34,939 nt of DNA from Gammaproteobacteria bacterium (GTDB lineage Bacteria; Pseudomonadota; Gammaproteobacteria; Steroidobacterales; Steroidobacteraceae): assembly GCA_003134045.1 (NCBI GenBank), contig PLAH01000131.1, positions 1-34,939 of the forward strand, in the 5' to 3' direction. The notes beneath the pieces are model-generated. The model saw nothing but the letters and a program-made list of their open reading frames with translations. It was not told the DNA's origin and ran no database searches. The first letter of the stretch is position 1; each line of letters begins with the position of its first letter. The translations under genes were made by a program, and so were the position numbers. This document shows, one piece after another, positions 25,174-34,240 of this stretch.

Positions 25174-28100
25174 CGATTTCCGCGGCGCGCGCCGCCAGGC
25201 GCGCCGCCGAGACCGGCCCCAAGGTCTTCAACTCCTGTGCATATAGGGACACGCGGTACTCCTCGATCCATGAGCCGAGCGCATCGAGCTGCGGAATCCA
25301 ACGCAGTTCCGCGGCCACCTGCGTTTCCAGATGTCGTAGCCGCGTGGTCCATTCGGCAATTTCGCGCGCGATCGGCGGCGGCTCGCTGCCGCGCGCGAAC
25401 AGACGTTGCCAGCGCCGCTCCTCGGCCTTGAGATACCGTGGCAACTGCCGCAGCCCATCAGCGGCCAGATTGACGACGGAGTCGGCGCTGAGCAGCCGGC
25501 TCAGATGGTCGCGGCTCTCCTGCGCCAGCGCCGACAACGAAGCGGCCCGAGGATCGTCCAGCAGACGCCGCACTGCGCGCGCCTCATTGAACCAAGTGAG
25601 CGCGCTGGCCGTGATCTCGGCGAGCGCCGGATAGAGCCGCTCGCGGCCCTGATCCAGCGCGGCGTCGAACGCCGCCCGAGTGCACAGCGCCGCCGCGCCC
25701 GACCACGTCGCATCCTGCGCCGCTGCGCCGACGCCAGCACCCGCACCGACATCCGCGCCCACGCCAGCACCCACGCTTGCGCCGGCACTCGCGCCCATGC
25801 CCGCACCAGCACCCACGCCCGTGCCAACACCCGCACCGACGCCCATGCGCGCGCCCGCAGCACGCGGCGCATCGTTGTCCGGCGCCCCGGCGGCCGGCCC
25901 ATCGGCGTCGTGGAAACACGCGCGGCGAAACACCAGCTGCAGCAGCGCGTCGACCAACCCGTCGCCGAGATACGGCCGCGCCGCCAGCATCAGCGGCACA
26001 TCGCTGCTGATTTTCTTCGCCAGGTCTTTCGCCTGCCGTTCCAATACCAGCCGCGCGAGGTACACCGCCGCCTGGCGCCAATGGCGCCGCGCCTCCGGCG
26101 CCGTCCACTCGAACGCGAACTCGAGTACGCCGTCGCGCCGCGCCAGCGTCGGATACACGGTCACGAATCCCTGGGAGAGTTCGATCGCCGCCGTCGCGGG
26201 CAGTGCCTCCCATTCGAAACGACGCCACGGCGCGGCGTGCGCCTGGCGCGCCTCGCGTTCCAGGTCCGCGCGCGCACGCGCGGCGCAACGCCGGCGCAGC
26301 AACCCGAGATCGCTGCCCTGAAGCAGCTCCTTCCCCTCCTCCATCACCGCCAGTTGCGCGGTCAGGTGCGCGGGCACCGCCTGCACGTCGAATCGAATGA
26401 GCGAGCTGGGAATGCCCCGCACGTCTCGCAGATACTCGGTGAGCCGTTGCAGGTTGGTCGACGGCCCACCCATGCGTGCCATGAAATCCGCCGCCGTGGC
26501 CGCAATCGGAATCAAGCCGCGGCGCGCGTCCTTGGGCAACGAGCGCAACAACGCCTCGACACGCGGCCCGGCCAGGCCAGGCACCGCGGCATCCACATCG
26601 GCCCGCGTCAGAGTCGGCAACGCGAGCAAGGGCACGTTGAGGGTCGCGCCGTCACGCAGCTCGCCGGGCGCGAATCGGTACTGCACCGGCACGCTCAACG
26701 CCGGCAGCGCCACCCGCTCGGGAAACTGCGCCAGCGCCTGCGCATCCGGGCGGCGCGCGAAGATGTCGTCCGGCCCCAGCGTGAGCACGGCGCGCTCGGC
26801 GTCGGTCAGATGCCGCGTGAAGTAGTCCAAGGTCGCCGCGCTCGACACCTGGCGCGGCAGGTGGCGATCGTAGAAGGCGACGAAAAACTCCGGCGCCTGC
26901 ACGAGGTCTCGCGTCCGCAATCGCTCTTCCATGCGCTGTGCCTCGCGGATGGCCTCATCGTTGGCGCGCACCCAGTCGGGCCGGCGTTGCAGCCGATGAA
27001 AGACCAGCGCCTCGCGCGCGAAGATCAAGCGCGATTCCTCCGGTGCGATGGGTCCGTAGTTCACGATGCGATTGGCGCTCAAGGTCAGCCCCAGATAGCC
27101 GACGCGCTCGCGCGCCACCACTTCCTCCCGGCCCTCGTCCCAGTCCGGCTCCAGATATTCGCGCTTCAGCAGATGCCGCGCGGCCGCTTCGATCCACATG
27201 GGCTCGATTTCGGCGACGCGGCGCGCAAACACCCGCGACGTCTCGACGATGTTGGCCGCCATCACCCAGCGCGGCCTGCGGCGCTTCAACGGCGAGCCGG
27301 GGAAAATATGAAAGTGCACCCCGCGGGTGCCCAAGTAAGTGCCGTCCTCGCCGCGCGTGCCCACCATGGTGCAAAAGCCGGCGAGCAGCGAGCGGTGCAC
27401 GCCCGTGTAGCTCGCTACCTTCTGTTGGCCGACGATCCCTACGTCCTTCGCACGCTCGACGACCTGGTTGTAGACATCTTCCCATTCCGACAGACGCAAT
27501 ACCGACAGGCCTCGCTCCTTGCACCAGCGCCGCACTTCGCGCCGTGGACCCTCGCGCAGTTTGCGGTAAGCACGCCACAGCTTCACCAGCGCCGAGAACT
27601 CGGATTTGCTGTCCTCGAAGGCCGCGGCGGCCGCCGGATCCTCATTGGCGCCGTCCGAATTCGCGAGGCGCGCGTCCGGCACGCTCAACCCCGACACGAT
27701 GGCCAGCACTTCGCTCTCGGCATGGAAACGCTGACTTTCGAGCAAGGCGCGCGCGAGCCGCGGATCCAAGGGCAGCCGCGCCATGGCCCGGCCGCGCCGC
27801 GTGATGCGCCGCTCGGCATCGAGCGCCTCCAATTCCTGCAGCACGCGGTAGCCGTCGCCGAGCGCGCGCGAGTCGGGCGCGTCGATGAAGGGAAAATCCT
27901 CCGCCGCGCCGAGGCCGTCGGCAGCGAGGCGCAGCAGCAAGGCCGCGAGATTGGTGCGCAGCACCTCCGGTTCGGTGAACGCGGCACGCGCCTCGAAGTC
28001 GGCTTCGGAATACAGCCGCACGCACAGCCCCGGTCCCAAGCGCCCGCACCGTCCCTTGCGCTGCTCTGCGCTCGCCCGCGACACCGGTTCGATGGGCAGC

Positions 28101-29089
28101 CGTTGCAGACGATTGCGCGGACTGTAGCGGCTCACCCGGGCGAGTCCGGAATCGATGACGGCGCGGATGCCCGGCACGGTGATCGAGGTCTCGGCGACGT
28201 TGGTCGCGAGGACGATGCGCCTGCGCGCGCCGCGCTGGAAGATCTTGCTCTGCTGATCCCACGAGAGGCGCGAGTACAGTGCCAGCACGTCGACGCTCGA
28301 GGACAGTTCGCGCTCCAGAAAGTCGCCCACATCGCGGATCTCGCGCTCGCCCGGCAGGAACACCAGCACATCGCCGTTGCCGGCGGTGCCGGGGGTGGTC
28401 ACGATGTCCTGGTAGGCGGTGAACACGGCCAGCGGCAGGTCCGGATCCTCGGCGTCGGACTCCGCCGCGTAACGCACTTCGATGGAGTGGTTGCGGCCGC
28501 TCACCGTGACGATGGGTGCGTCGCCGAAGAACCGCGCCACGCGCTCCACGTCGAGAGTCGCCGACGTCACGATCAATTTGAGGTCAGGCCGCCGCGGCAG
28601 CAAGCGCTTCAACACGCCCAGCAGCAAATCGATGTTGAGCGTGCGTTCGTGGGCCTCGTCGACGATGATGGTGTCGTAGCGCCGCAGCAGCGGATCGGAC
28701 GTGAGTTCGGCCAGGAGCAGCCCGTCGGTCATCAGCACCAGCCGCGTAGCCTCCGACACCTGATCGGCAAAGCGCACGCGAAAACCCACCGTGGCGCCGA
28801 CGGATTGCGACAATTCGTCCGCGATGCGTGCCGCCAGCGCGCGCGCCGCGAGCCGCCGCGGTTGGGTGTGCGCGATCAGGCCGTCGATGCCGCGGCCCCA
28901 CTCGAGACAGTATTGCGGCAGCTGGGTGCTCTTGCCGGAGCCGGTATCGCCGGCGACGATCAGCACCTGGTGCCGCCGCAGCGCCTCGCCGATTTCCTCG
29001 CGTCGCGCCGTAATCGGCAGCTCGGCATCGTGCTTGAAGACTAGCCGGGCGAGCCCGCGCGCCGCGGCCAGCCGCACCTCATTCGCCAC
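25154..29089 (-). CDS. hrpA: ATP-dependent RNA helicase HrpA
   Basis: A DEAH-box helicase of 1311 residues, close to E. coli HrpA. The motifs are I (GDTGSGKSTQLPQ), Ia (QPRRLAAR), II (DEAHERTLN), III (VTSATLD) and VI (QRKGRCGR), followed by the HA2/OB domains and the long HrpA-specific C-terminal region (DUF3418). E. coli HrpA rescues stalled ribosomes and processes daa mRNA. The GTG start overlaps the mazG stop by 11 nt. Residues ~1080-1120 are a Gly-Val-Ala repeat absent from typical HrpA proteins. A very long reading frame on the opposite strand is a GC-bias shadow. Confidence 0.95.
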   Translation of the reverse strand: MANEVRLAAARGLARLVFKHDAELPITARREEIGEALRRHQVLIVAGDTGSGKSTQLPQYCLEWGRGIDGLIAHTQPRRLAARALAARIADELSQSVGATVGFRVRFADQVSEATRLVLMTDGLLLAELTSDPLLRRYDTIIVDEAHERTLNIDLLLGVLKRLLPRRPDLKLIVTSATLDVERVARFFGDAPIVTVSGRNHSIEVRYAAESDAEDPDLPLAVFTAYQDIVTTPGTAGNGDVLVFLPGEREIRDVGDFLERELSSSVDVLALYSRLSWDQQSKIFQRGARRRIVLATNVAETSITVPGIRAVIDSGLARVSRYSPRNRLQRLPIEPVSRASAEQRKGRCGRLGPGLCVRLYSEADFEARAAFTEPEVLRTNLAALLLRLAADGLGAAEDFPFIDAPDSRALGDGYRVLQELEALDAERRITRRGRAMARLPLDPRLARALLESQRFHAESEVLAIVSGLSVPDARLANSDGANEDPAAAAAFEDSKSEFSALVKLWRAYRKLREGPRREVRRWCKERGLSVLRLSEWEDVYNQVVERAKDVGIVGQQKVASYTGVHRSLLAGFCTMVGTRGEDGTYLGTRGVHFHIFPGSPLKRRRPRWVMAANIVETSRVFARRVAEIEPMWIEAAARHLLKREYLEPDWDEGREEVVARERVGYLGLTLSANRIVNYGPIAPEESRLIFAREALVFHRLQRRPDWVRANDEAIREAQRMEERLRTRDLVQAPEFFVAFYDRHLPRQVSSAATLDYFTRHLTDAERAVLTLGPDDIFARRPDAQALAQFPERVALPALSVPVQYRFAPGELRDGATLNVPLLALPTLTRADVDAAVPGLAGPRVEALLRSLPKDARRGLIPIAATAADFMARMGGPSTNLQRLTEYLRDVRGIPSSLIRFDVQAVPAHLTAQLAVMEEGKELLQGSDLGLLRRRCAARARADLEREARQAHAAPWRRFEWEALPATAAIELSQGFVTVYPTLARRDGVLEFAFEWTAPEARRHWRQAAVYLARLVLERQAKDLAKKISSDVPLMLAARPYLGDGLVDALLQLVFRRACFHDADGPAAGAPDNDAPRAAGARMGVGAGVGTGVGAGAGMGASAGASVGAGVGADVGAGAGVGAAAQDATWSGAAALCTRAAFDAALDQGRERLYPALAEITASALTWFNEARAVRRLLDDPRAASLSALAQESRDHLSRLLSADSVVNLAADGLRQLPRYLKAEERRWQRLFARGSEPPPIAREIAEWTTRLRHLETQVAAELRWIPQLDALGSWIEEYRVSLYAQELKTLGPVSAARLAARAAEIEAWLTR
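25725..25850. repeat. Minisatellite inside hrpA encoding a Gly-Val-Ala tract
   Basis: Hexamer-like units GCACCC, GCGCCC and ACGCCC repeat for ~125 bp. They give, in HrpA, runs such as GVGAGVGTGVGAGAG and GASVGAGVGADVG. The tract is in frame and lies between the DGPAAGAPDNDAPRAAG linker and AAAQDATWSG. Confidence 0.85.
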
Positions 29090-29945
29090 GCTTCACTTCT
29101 TGCCACAGCGCCTCCTGCGCGGCCAACCCTAAGCCCGCGAACTCGAGCCCACGTTGCGCAGCCAATCGCTCCATGCCATGAAAGCGCCGCTCGAACTTGA
29201 GGTTGGCCGCGCGCAGCGCCGCCTCCGCGTCGACATCGAGCTTGCGCGCCAGATTGGCGGCGGCGAACAATAGATCGCCGATCTCCTCGACGGTTTCCGC
29301 GGACGCGGCCGCGCCTGAATTCGCCTCGGCCGCCTCGCGCACCTCGGCCAGCTCCTCGGCCACCTTGTCGGCCGTCTCGCTCGCGTGCGCGAAATCGAAC
29401 CCGACGCGGGCGGCGCGCTTGCTGAGTTTGAAGGCCCGCATCAACGCCGGCAACGCCAGCGGCACGCCCGCCAACGCGCTCACCGAATCCGCGGCGGCGG
29501 CACGTTCGCCCGCCTTGATGTCTTCCCAGACCGCGCTTTGCTCCCCCACGCTCAATGCGCCGCTCATGCGGTCATCGGCGCCCGCGCGGCGTCCACCGGC
29601 ATCCGCAGGCGCGAGCCCCGCCGCGCCAAACACGTGAGGGTGACGGCGCACCAATTTATCGCGGATGGCCGCGGCCACCGCGTCGAAATCGAAGTGTCCG
29701 GACTCGCGCCCGATCTGCGCATGGAACACCACCTGGAACAGCAGATCGCCCAACTCGTCCTTGAGATGCGGCAGGTCGTTGCGCTCGATGGCGTCGGCGA
29801 CTTCGTACGCCTCCTCGATGGTGTACGGCGCAATGCTGGCGAAGGTCTGCGCACGATCCCACGGGCAGCCGTCGGCGCTGCGCAGCCGTTCCATGATGGC
29901 GAGTAGTTCGCGCAGCGCACAGTTGCCCGCCGGCGGTGCCGTCAT
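29079..29945 (-). CDS. mazG: Nucleoside triphosphate pyrophosphohydrolase MazG
   Basis: The enzyme hydrolyses NTPs/dNTPs to monophosphates and pyrophosphate. The N-terminal MazG domain is textbook (LLAIMERLRSADGCPWDRAQ, YTIEEAYEVADAI, HLKDELGDLLFQVVFHA), and a second EExxE/ExxD domain follows (KVAEELAEVREA, VEEIGDLLFAAANLARKL). At 288 residues it exceeds E. coli MazG (263) by an Ala/Gly-rich insertion around PADAGGRRAGADDRMSGAL. It overlaps nudL by ATGA and hrpA by 11 nt in one operon. Confidence 0.95.
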   Translation of the reverse strand: MTAPPAGNCALRELLAIMERLRSADGCPWDRAQTFASIAPYTIEEAYEVADAIERNDLPHLKDELGDLLFQVVFHAQIGRESGHFDFDAVAAAIRDKLVRRHPHVFGAAGLAPADAGGRRAGADDRMSGALSVGEQSAVWEDIKAGERAAAADSVSALAGVPLALPALMRAFKLSKRAARVGFDFAHASETADKVAEELAEVREAAEANSGAAASAETVEEIGDLLFAAANLARKLDVDAEAALRAANLKFERRFHGMERLAAQRGLEFAGLGLAAQEALWQEVKRGE

Positions 29946-30592
29946 CGCGGCGCGGCGCCCCGCGCCAGCAGCAGACGCCGCAGCGTCAGCAACATGCCGG
30001 CCGTCGCGCCCCAGATATTGCGCTCGCCGTACGGGATGTCGTACACCTCCAGCGTCACGCCGCCCAATTGCCGCACCCGGGCCTTGTGATTCGCGGCGTC
30101 GAGGATGAATTCCAGCGGTACTTCGAAGACATCGTGCACCTCGGCCGTCGCGATGCGTAATTCGTAGGCCGGATTCACGAATCCCACCGCGGGTGTGACG
30201 CGAAATCCGGTTCCCACCCAGTGATCGGGCAGATACCCGGCGAACTCCACGAAACTCCCCGCCAGTCCGATTTCCTCATGCGACTCGCGCAGCGCCGCAT
30301 GCCACGCATCGGCATCGGCGGGTTCGATGCGGCCGCCGGGAAAGCTGATCTGGCCGGCGTGATCCTTGAGGGTGGCGGCGCGCTGCGTCAGCAACACCGT
30401 CATGCCATCGGCGCGCTCCACCAGCGGCACCAGCACCGCCGCCGGCACGGTGGCGGCGGGCATCACGGCGCGAACCTGCTCCACCAGGTGCGGCGGCGCA
30501 TCCACCAGCCACAGCATGTCCTGGTCCGGCGCGGTCGCTTCGGCTTGCAGGGACTCGCGGATGTGCGCCTTGGTGAAAAGAGGATCCAACAT
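29942..30592 (-). CDS. nudL: Nudix hydrolase, CoA pyrophosphatase type
   Basis: A 216-residue protein with the Nudix box GGRIEPADADAWHAALRES followed by HEEIGL, preceded by VLLTQRAATLKDHAGQISFP, the pattern of the CoA-pyrophosphatase (NudL/YeaB) group. These enzymes cleave CoA and its derivatives. The ATG at 30592 (MLDPLFTKAHIRESL) shares one base with the fumC stop; a longer frame extends into fumC but encodes Arg-rich shadow sequence. Confidence 0.88.
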   Translation of the reverse strand: MLDPLFTKAHIRESLQAEATAPDQDMLWLVDAPPHLVEQVRAVMPAATVPAAVLVPLVERADGMTVLLTQRAATLKDHAGQISFPGGRIEPADADAWHAALRESHEEIGLAGSFVEFAGYLPDHWVGTGFRVTPAVGFVNPAYELRIATAEVHDVFEVPLEFILDAANHKARVRQLGGVTLEVYDIPYGERNIWGATAGMLLTLRRLLLARGAAPR

Positions 30593-32103
30593 CAACCGGA
30601 CGATCCCGCGCCGTTGCCCGCAGCATCGGGCGCTGCGCCGCGTTCGCCGGCGCGCGCGTCCGCGCCCGCATCGCTGCGCACCCCGGTACCGGCCTCGCTG
30701 CGCACGGCGCGAGCCACGTCCTTGATTCCGCCCGCGGTGAGTGCCAACGGCTCCAGCAGCCGTTTGAGCTCCTCGATGCCGAGGTCGGTCATCTCCAGCG
30801 CGACGTCGAGCACCGGGCGCTTCTCCGCATAGGCCTTCTTCGCGATGGCGGCGCCGCGCTCGTAGCCGATCACCGGATTCAACGCCGTCACGAGAATGGG
30901 GTTGAGGCTCAATGCCTCGCCCAGGCGTTCGCGGTTGACGGCGAAGCCTGCGAGCGCGTGGTCGGCCAGATTGCGGCATCCCAGACCGAGCAGTTCCAGA
31001 CTCTGCAGCAAGTTCAAAGCGATCACCGGCAGCATGACGTTCAACTGGAAATTACCGGACTGTCCGGCGATGGTGATGGTCGCGTCGTTGCCGATCACTT
31101 GCGCGGCCATCATGGCCACCGCCTCCGGAATCACCGGATTGACCTTGCCGGGCATGATGCTGCTGCCGGGCTGCAAAGCCGGCAACGCGATCTCGCCGAG
31201 GCCGGCCAAGGGACCGCTGTTCATCCAACGCAAGTCGTTCGAGATTTTCATCAGGCTGACACTCAAGACTTTCAGCTGGCCCGAGAGTTCCACCGCCGTG
31301 TCCTGGCTCGACAGCGCGCTGAAATAATTCCCGCTCGGGCGAAACTCGAGATGCGCGCGCGCCGCGAGGTGGCGTGCGAAGCAGGCGCCGAATTCCGGGC
31401 GCGCGTTGATGCCGGTGCCGACGGCGGTGCCGCCCTGCGCGAGTTGCAGCAGCCGCGGCATGACCTCCCCCAGCCGCGCGCGGCACGCGTCGATTTGCGC
31501 GCGCCAGCCCCCCAACTCCTGGCCGAGCGTGATCGGCATGGCGTCCATGAGATGGGTGCGACCCGTCTTGACCAGGCCGTCCAATTCGCGCGCGCGACGC
31601 TCGAGAACCGCGCTCAGATGCTCGAGCGCCGGCAGCAACTGCTCCGTGAGCAGCAAGGCTCCCGCCACGTGAATCGCGGTGGGCACCACGTCGTTGCTGC
31701 TCTGCCCCATGTTCACGTGATCGTTCGGGTGCACGGCCAGCCCGGAGTCACGGCTGGCCAACGTCGCGATCACCTCGTTGGCATTCATGTTGCTGCTGGT
31801 GCCCGAGCCGGTCTGAAATACGTCCACCGGGAACTGGTCATCGTAACGGCCGTCCGCAACGGCGAGCGCCGCGCGTTGAATGGCGTCGGCCAGCGCGGCG
31901 TCGAGATCCCCCAGTTCCGCGTTGGCGCCCGCGGCAGCATGCTTGATGAGTCCCAACGCGCGGATGAAGGCGCGCGGCATTTTCAGGCCGCTCGGCGGGA
32001 AATTCTGAATGGCGCGCTGGGTCTGGGCGCCCCACAGGGCGGCCGTCGGGACGTCGAGCGCGCCCATGCTGTCGTGCTCGACGCGATAGGATGCGGTAGT
32101 CAT
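30592..32103 (-). CDS. fumC: Fumarate hydratase class II
   Basis: The enzyme interconverts fumarate and malate in the TCA cycle without an Fe-S cluster. The signature GSSIMPGKVNPVIPEA and the active-site regions SGTSSNMNANEVIA, NDHVNMGQSSNDVVP and KTGRTHLMDAMPITLGQE are intact. At 503 residues it is about 35 longer than E. coli FumC because of a Gly/Ala/Asp-rich tail (SEAGTGVRSDAGADARAG onward). It is the first gene of the fumC-nudL-mazG-hrpA operon and is divergent from purB. Confidence 0.96.
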   Translation of the reverse strand: MTTASYRVEHDSMGALDVPTAALWGAQTQRAIQNFPPSGLKMPRAFIRALGLIKHAAAGANAELGDLDAALADAIQRAALAVADGRYDDQFPVDVFQTGSGTSSNMNANEVIATLASRDSGLAVHPNDHVNMGQSSNDVVPTAIHVAGALLLTEQLLPALEHLSAVLERRARELDGLVKTGRTHLMDAMPITLGQELGGWRAQIDACRARLGEVMPRLLQLAQGGTAVGTGINARPEFGACFARHLAARAHLEFRPSGNYFSALSSQDTAVELSGQLKVLSVSLMKISNDLRWMNSGPLAGLGEIALPALQPGSSIMPGKVNPVIPEAVAMMAAQVIGNDATITIAGQSGNFQLNVMLPVIALNLLQSLELLGLGCRNLADHALAGFAVNRERLGEALSLNPILVTALNPVIGYERGAAIAKKAYAEKRPVLDVALEMTDLGIEELKRLLEPLALTAGGIKDVARAVRSEAGTGVRSDAGADARAGERGAAPDAAGNGAGSSG

Positions 32104-32156
32104 TGTTGTTTCCGGTAATATCGTTCATATTCTAACACCGAGTGCCGCCCCCTCCG
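32104..32156. promoter_or_regulatory. fumC/purB divergent promoter region
   Basis: The 53-nt gap must hold promoters for both directions. For purB, TTGTTT (32106-32111) and TATTCT (32128-32133) with a 16-nt spacer are the best match. The minus strand contains TAGAAT and TATGAA hexamers but no clear -35. Confidence 0.35.
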
Positions 32157-33536
32157 ATGCCAGCCACCGCTATTGAGGCGCTTTCGCCGCTCGACGGCCG
32201 CTACGCCGCCAAACTTGCCAAAGTCCGGTATTTGTTCAGCGAAGCCGGCCTCATGCGCGAACGTGTGCGCGTCGAATGCGCGTGGGTTTTGGCCTTAGGC
32301 AGGGGCCCGGCCGCCGCCACGATGGCGAGCTTGCCGCTCGCGGCCCGGACGTGGCTGCAGGAACTCGCCGCCAATCCCGCAAGCACCGATGTCGCGGCGA
32401 TCAAGACGTTCGAATTGCGCACCAATCACGACGTCAAGGCGGTCGAGTATTGGATTCGCGCCAGACTTAAGACGCTGGGTGCAAGTCCCGCTCAGCTGGA
32501 ATGGGTGCACTTCGGCGCGACTTCGGAAGACATCAACAATCTGGCGTACGCACTCATGTTGCAGGCGGCGCGCACGAGCGTGCTGCTGCCCTCGCTCGAG
32601 ACCATCGGCGGGCTGCTCGATGCGCTCGCCGTCGAGCATGCCGCCGTCGGCATGCTGGCGCGCACGCACGGTCAAACCGCGACGCCGACCACCGTGGGCA
32701 AGGAGATTGCCAACGTGAGCGCGCGCCTGCGCGGCCAGCGCGCGGCGCTCGAGCGCGTGGTGATCATGGGCAAGATGAACGGCGCCGTCGGCAATTTCAA
32801 TGCGCATGTGGCGGCGTTGCCGCAGGTCGATTGGCTCGCCTTCAGCACGCACTTCGTCGAGTCGCTCGGCCTCGCGGCGAACGCCTATACCACGCAGATC
32901 GAACCGCACGACTGGATCGCCGAATACTGTCATGCGCTGATGCGCATCGACACGGTGCTGCTCGATTTCGCGCGCGACATGTGGAGCTATATCTCGCTCG
33001 GCTACTTCAAGCAGCGCCTCATCGCAGGTGAGGTCGGCTCCTCCACCATGCCGCACAAGGTGAATCCCATCGACTTCGAGAACGCCGAGGGCAATCTGGG
33101 ATTGGCCAACGCGCTGCTCGGGCATTTTGCGGACAAGCTGCCGCTGTCGCGGCTGCAGCGCGACCTCACCGATTCGACGGTGCTGCGCAATCTGGGCGTG
33201 GCCGTGGGGCACGCGGAGCTCGCCTTTCGCTCCCTCGCCGTGGGCTTGAGCAAGGTGCAACTCGACGCGCAGCGGCTCGCGCAGGATCTGGATCGCGCCT
33301 GGGAAGTGCTGGGCGAGGCGGTACAAACGGTCATGCGCGCCCACGGCCTGCCCGATGCCTATGATCGCCTCAAGAGCTTCACGCGCGGAAAACCCATCGA
33401 TCAAGCGGCCATGCGCGATTTCATCCAATCCTTGGAACTGCCCGCCGCTGAGAAGCAGCGCTTGCTGCAGCTGACGCCCGCTGGGTACTTGGGCCTCGCG
33501 CCCGAATTGGCGCGACGCACATGTGACGCAGACTAG
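32157..33536 (+). CDS. purB: Adenylosuccinate lyase
   Basis: PurB acts twice in purine synthesis, releasing fumarate from SAICAR and from adenylosuccinate. The protein (~459 residues) starts MPATAIEALSPLDGRYAAKL. It has WVHFGATSEDINN, ARTHGQTATPTTVGKE and the superfamily signature GSSTMPHKVNPIDFENAEGN of the E. coli-type enzyme. A GTG at 32142 would add five proline-rich residues. It diverges from fumC; both enzymes share the fumarase/aspartase fold, and PurB produces the fumarate that FumC uses. Confidence 0.96.
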   Translation: MPATAIEALSPLDGRYAAKLAKVRYLFSEAGLMRERVRVECAWVLALGRGPAAATMASLPLAARTWLQELAANPASTDVAAIKTFELRTNHDVKAVEYWIRARLKTLGASPAQLEWVHFGATSEDINNLAYALMLQAARTSVLLPSLETIGGLLDALAVEHAAVGMLARTHGQTATPTTVGKEIANVSARLRGQRAALERVVIMGKMNGAVGNFNAHVAALPQVDWLAFSTHFVESLGLAANAYTTQIEPHDWIAEYCHALMRIDTVLLDFARDMWSYISLGYFKQRLIAGEVGSSTMPHKVNPIDFENAEGNLGLANALLGHFADKLPLSRLQRDLTDSTVLRNLGVAVGHAELAFRSLAVGLSKVQLDAQRLAQDLDRAWEVLGEAVQTVMRAHGLPDAYDRLKSFTRGKPIDQAAMRDFIQSLELPAAEKQRLLQLTPAGYLGLAPELARRTCDAD

Positions 33537-33656
33537 CAATCCCAGGTTGCGAAACGTGACGCGGTTGGCACGGGACGGCGCAACGCAAACGGTACTATCT
33601 CCGGCAAGTATGCGGGATCGGGGCACTTCGCCCAACGCGCATCGAGGCACGAAGCT

Positions 33657-34214
33657 ATGTCGGGCGATACGGACGAACGGGCGAGGCCGGCCACTGAGCG
33701 GACTGCAACAGTCAATGGCGAACCCATGCTGGGTTCGGGCACCCGCACCATTCTGACCACCATGCCCGAAGTGCGCGAATCGAGCCTCAAAGTCGCCAAA
33801 TCGGCACAGCGCCTGCTGTCCATTTTCACCCAGGATCTGGAACCTCTGATTTACGGCGAAGAGCCGTTTCTCGAAGCCATCAAACGGCTGGTTTTGGCGC
33901 GCTCCTACGCCAAGGTGCGGGTTCTGCTCGCCGACCCGTCGCGAGCCATGCTCGACAACAACCGCTTTTTGGCCCTGGCGCGCCGCCTGACCAGCTGCAT
34001 CGATCTGCGCGCCATGGGCCCTGAGTACGCGGCCAGCGCCGGCGCCTTCATCATTGCCGACGATAAGGCCCTGGTGTACCGGTTGCAGGCCGACCGCTGG
34101 GACGGGATCTCGGACATGAACGACCCCGCCGTGGTACGCAAGTACCTCAATTTCTTCGACGAAGTCTGGCAGACCAGCATGCAAGAATCGCAAATGCGCC
34201 AAATGCTGATGTAG
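33657..34214 (+). CDS. Conserved hypothetical protein (DUF7931-like)
   Basis: The 185-residue protein has no signal peptide or membrane segment. The centre (LSIFTQDLEPLIYGEEPFLE, ARSYAKVRVLLADPSRAMLD, FLALARRLTSCIDLRAM, AFIIADDKALVYRL) resembles the phospholipase D-like, non-catalytic domain called DUF7931 in proteobacteria. I see no catalytic HxK motif. It lies between purB and mnmA on the same strand. The first ~40 residues look disordered and a start at the internal MLGSGTRTIL is possible. Confidence 0.65.
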   Translation: MSGDTDERARPATERTATVNGEPMLGSGTRTILTTMPEVRESSLKVAKSAQRLLSIFTQDLEPLIYGEEPFLEAIKRLVLARSYAKVRVLLADPSRAMLDNNRFLALARRLTSCIDLRAMGPEYAASAGAFIIADDKALVYRLQADRWDGISDMNDPAVVRKYLNFFDEVWQTSMQESQMRQMLM

Positions 34215-34228
34215 CGTGCCCGCGCCGG

Positions 34229-34234
34229 TATAAT
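34229..34234 (+). promoter_or_regulatory. -10 element of mnmA
   Basis: A consensus TATAAT lies only 6 nt before the mnmA ATG. The -35 region is weak (CTGATG at 34206-34211, 17 nt upstream). The spacing implies transcription starting at or next to the start codon. Confidence 0.55.
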
Positions 34235-34240
34235 CGGCGC

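Noticed and set aside
25725-25850. Possible CRISPR array
   Set aside because: The repeat units are short, contiguous and in frame inside hrpA, with no spacers; it is a minisatellite.
25406-29044. 1212-codon open frame on the plus strand opposite hrpA
   Set aside because: It mirrors the HrpA codons, is rich in Arg/His/Gln typical of antisense frames in GC-rich DNA, and has no recognisable domain.
30958-32118. 386-codon plus-strand frame opposite fumC
   Set aside because: It is an antisense shadow; fumC is intact with its signature motif.
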